Shown in pieces: positions 5,561 to 6,930 of a DNA stretch of 6,930 nt. Below the pieces are notes generated by a model. It was not told the origin of the DNA. It made no database searches and saw nothing but the letters and a program-made list of their open reading frames with translations. This DNA is from an uncultured Methylocystaceae bacterium (lineage in GTDB: Bacteria > Pseudomonadota > Alphaproteobacteria > Rhizobiales > Beijerinckiaceae). Both the position numbers and the translations under genes were made by a program. The stretch spans positions 1 to 6,930 of the forward strand of contig CAMFKC010000121.1 of the NCBI GenBank assembly GCA_945956975.1. Reading direction: 5' to 3'. Numbering within the stretch: position 1 is the stretch's first letter; each line of letters starts with the position of its first letter.

Positions 5561-6354
5561 TGCGGCCGATCCATATGCTCGAGAGCGGCGCGCATTGGCG
5601 CGCTCGACAATTCCAAAATCCCGCCGGACTGCGAACCGCTGTAGCTGAGGATAAGATAAAACGGTGAGGCGATTGCGAAAGCCGCCAGCACGACGACGGC
5701 ATAGACCAGCCCGTTGCGAGGAGCCGTCAATGCGAAAATTCCAAAAATCCCGACCAGCCAGCTCGTCAGAATAGTTATGAATGGCCAGGAGATCGCGGAA
5801 CGTGCGGACAGGATCAGCTGCCACCGGCGCTGAATGGCGTCCGCGACCCGATTTCGCAGCCGCTCCGCGATCTGACGTCTGAATTCATCCGCCGGCGCAA
5901 GTTTCTGGATGCGAACGTCAACGTCGGCGAGAAGATTTCCAAGGCGCGGCGCTTCAAGGCCGGAGTCGTTCGACGTCGCGGGATAGTTTCCCGTGGGCTT
6001 TTTCTCAGAAGGCCACGTATCCGCGATGGCGGCCGCCGTGTAAGCGCGCAGGGACATGCGGATTTCTTCTGCGTCCGATCCATAGACGCGCAAGCGATGA
6101 TCGAGCTCGATGAGATCGGCCGAATAATCGCTCAGCAGCCTGTCATAGGAATCGTGACGTTCTTTCGCCGATGATGTCAGCAGTCCTAGGACGAGAGCGG
6201 TAAACGTCAGCAGCATGCTCATCAACAATCTGACGCTGTCGAAGGTCTCGTGCGAGATGTGGTGTGGACGCAACCTGCGCTGCGTCGCGAAGCCGATTGC
6301 AGCCGCGACCAGAAGCGCGAGCGCCACGAGCGCGGTGAGGACAAGATTGATCAT
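5557..6354 (-). CDS. DUF4239 (bestrophin-like) integral membrane protein
   Basis: This encodes a 265-residue inner-membrane protein with four predicted helices: about 2-22, 40-62, 187-208 and 214-236. The central soluble region (65-185) has the family hallmarks, SDYSADLIELDHRLRVYG followed by EEIRMSLRAYT. The C-terminus SGGILELSSAPMRAALEHM matches the conserved tail of DUF4239 proteins, for which a bestrophin-like fold has been suggested but no role is established. I chose the ATG at 6354 because it starts the first hydrophobic helix; the ribosome site is poor (GAAGG lies about 15 bases upstream). It begins 41 bases after the histidine kinase stop on the same strand, so co-transcription is likely. 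Its base composition is lower in GC than its neighbours: 55% over 5641-5760 against 73% over 3481-3540. Confidence 0.85.
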   Translation of the reverse strand: MINLVLTALVALALLVAAAIGFATQRRLRPHHISHETFDSVRLLMSMLLTFTALVLGLLTSSAKERHDSYDRLLSDYSADLIELDHRLRVYGSDAEEIRMSLRAYTAAAIADTWPSEKKPTGNYPATSNDSGLEAPRLGNLLADVDVRIQKLAPADEFRRQIAERLRNRVADAIQRRWQLILSARSAISWPFITILTSWLVGIFGIFALTAPRNGLVYAVVVLAAFAIASPFYLILSYSGSQSGGILELSSAPMRAALEHMDRPH

Positions 6355-6395
6355 CCAGCGACTCAAGCACCTTCGACCACGCCATGCGCCGGCGC

Positions 6396-6930
6396 CTATT
6401 CCGCCAGCACGCGCGTCGGCGGGAACGTCACTTCGACCATGGTGCCCTCGCCCTTGCGGCTGCGAATTGTGAACGATGCACGATTGGCTTCCACGAGGGC
6501 CTTCGTCAACGGCAAGCCGAGGCCGGTGCCCTCGCCCTTTCGGGCGGTGGACACCTGGCGGAACGGCTCCAGCGCCGTCTCCAGTTCGTCGTCCGACATG
6601 CCGACGCCCGTGTCCTTGATGCGCACGACGGCGTGGCCCGCGTCGGTCAGCGCGGTCGAGACGATCGCCTGCCCGCCCGGCTCGTTGAACTTCACGGCGT
6701 TGGACAGCAGGTTCAGCACGATCTGCCGCATCGAGCGCTCGTCGGCGACGATGTTCGGCAGGTTCGGCGCGAGCGACAGGCGCATGACGACGCGGTCGCG
6801 ATTGGCCTGTGGCTGCATGAGCGACACGCATTCGGAAACGACGGCGTTGATGTCGACGGAGGTGAAGGTGAGATCGACCTTGCCGGCCTCGATCTTGGAG
6901 AGGTCCAGCAGATCGTTGACGAGGCTGAGC
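6396..6930 (-). CDS. Sensor histidine kinase, C-terminal half (PleC/DivJ-like), truncated by the window edge
   Basis: The frame is open to the right edge. It begins with the end of the dimerisation/phosphoacceptor domain (LVNDLLDLSKIEAGK, about 6882-6926), so the phosphorylated His lies outside the window. The ATP-binding HATPase domain is complete: N-box RQIVLNLLSNAVKF (Asn codon 6699-6701), G1 box DTGVGM (from 6614), F-box LEPFRQV and G2 box GEGTGLGLPLT (from about 6533). The wording of these boxes matches the alphaproteobacterial PleC/DivJ/PdhS group, which phosphorylates DivK-type regulators, but sensor domains and partner are not visible. The GTG at 6827 is internal. No receiver domain follows; the protein ends 21 residues after the last conserved block (KGEG..VEVTFP). 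Confidence 0.95.
   Translation of the reverse strand, partial: LSLVNDLLDLSKIEAGKVDLTFTSVDINAVVSECVSLMQPQANRDRVVMRLSLAPNLPNIVADERSMRQIVLNLLSNAVKFNEPGGQAIVSTALTDAGHAVVRIKDTGVGMSDDELETALEPFRQVSTARKGEGTGLGLPLTKALVEANRASFTIRSRKGEGTMVEVTFPPTRVLAE

Noticed and set aside
6386..6395. Self-complementary GCGCCGGCGC between the kinase and the membrane-protein gene.
   Set aside because: Ten bases of alternating G/C symmetry without a loop or T-run are expected by chance at this GC content; it does not support a terminator.

Overview
The window is GC-rich DNA (about 73% GC in a sampled stretch of the longest gene) from what looks like an alphaproteobacterium, probably Hyphomicrobiales. The clues are a PleC/DivJ-like sensor kinase C-terminus, a Pat/YfiQ-like CoA-ligase/GNAT fusion, a YcbB-like L,D-transpeptidase, a DUF2147 protein and a DUF4239 membrane protein. 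The genus cannot be fixed from the sequence.

Layout from left to right. The 3' part of an L,D-transpeptidase gene (to 764) is followed by a hairpin. Then comes a compact plus-strand cluster (841-2212) of three tandem genes for small exported proteins with an identical four-cysteine spacing, plus a cytosolic 205-residue protein with an Ada-like RPCxxC motif. The junctions are 26 nt, an ATGA overlap and a TGAATG abutment, so the four genes are probably one transcript. This cluster converges, with an 8-bp overlap, on a minus-strand gene for an exported DUF2147 protein (2205-2576).

The divergent spacer 2577-2775 holds two perfect palindromes. One, at 2631-2647, contains a perfect TTGACA -35 element reading towards the DUF2147 gene. 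The other, at 2704-2726, contains CTGC-N3-GCAG, the known recognition pattern of the polyhydroxyalkanoate regulator PhaR/AniA. It lies 49 bp before the 901-codon gene for the CoA-ligase/GNAT fusion (2776-5481), a probable protein lysine acetyltransferase. A 22-codon cysteine-rich ORF follows that gene directly. Its stop codon shares a CTAG with the stop of a converging minus-strand gene for a four-helix DUF4239 membrane protein (5557-6354). Upstream of that, on the same strand, is the C-terminal half of a histidine kinase running off the right edge.

How the genes may work together is inference. The transpeptidase and the exported cysteine-rich proteins all act in the cell envelope. The acetyltransferase with a PhaR-type box would tie protein acetylation to acetyl-CoA and storage-polymer status. 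The kinase and the membrane protein may be co-transcribed. The most novel-looking item is the tandem family of exported C-x3-C-x6-C-x11-C proteins. No tRNA, rRNA, CRISPR array or insertion sequence was seen.
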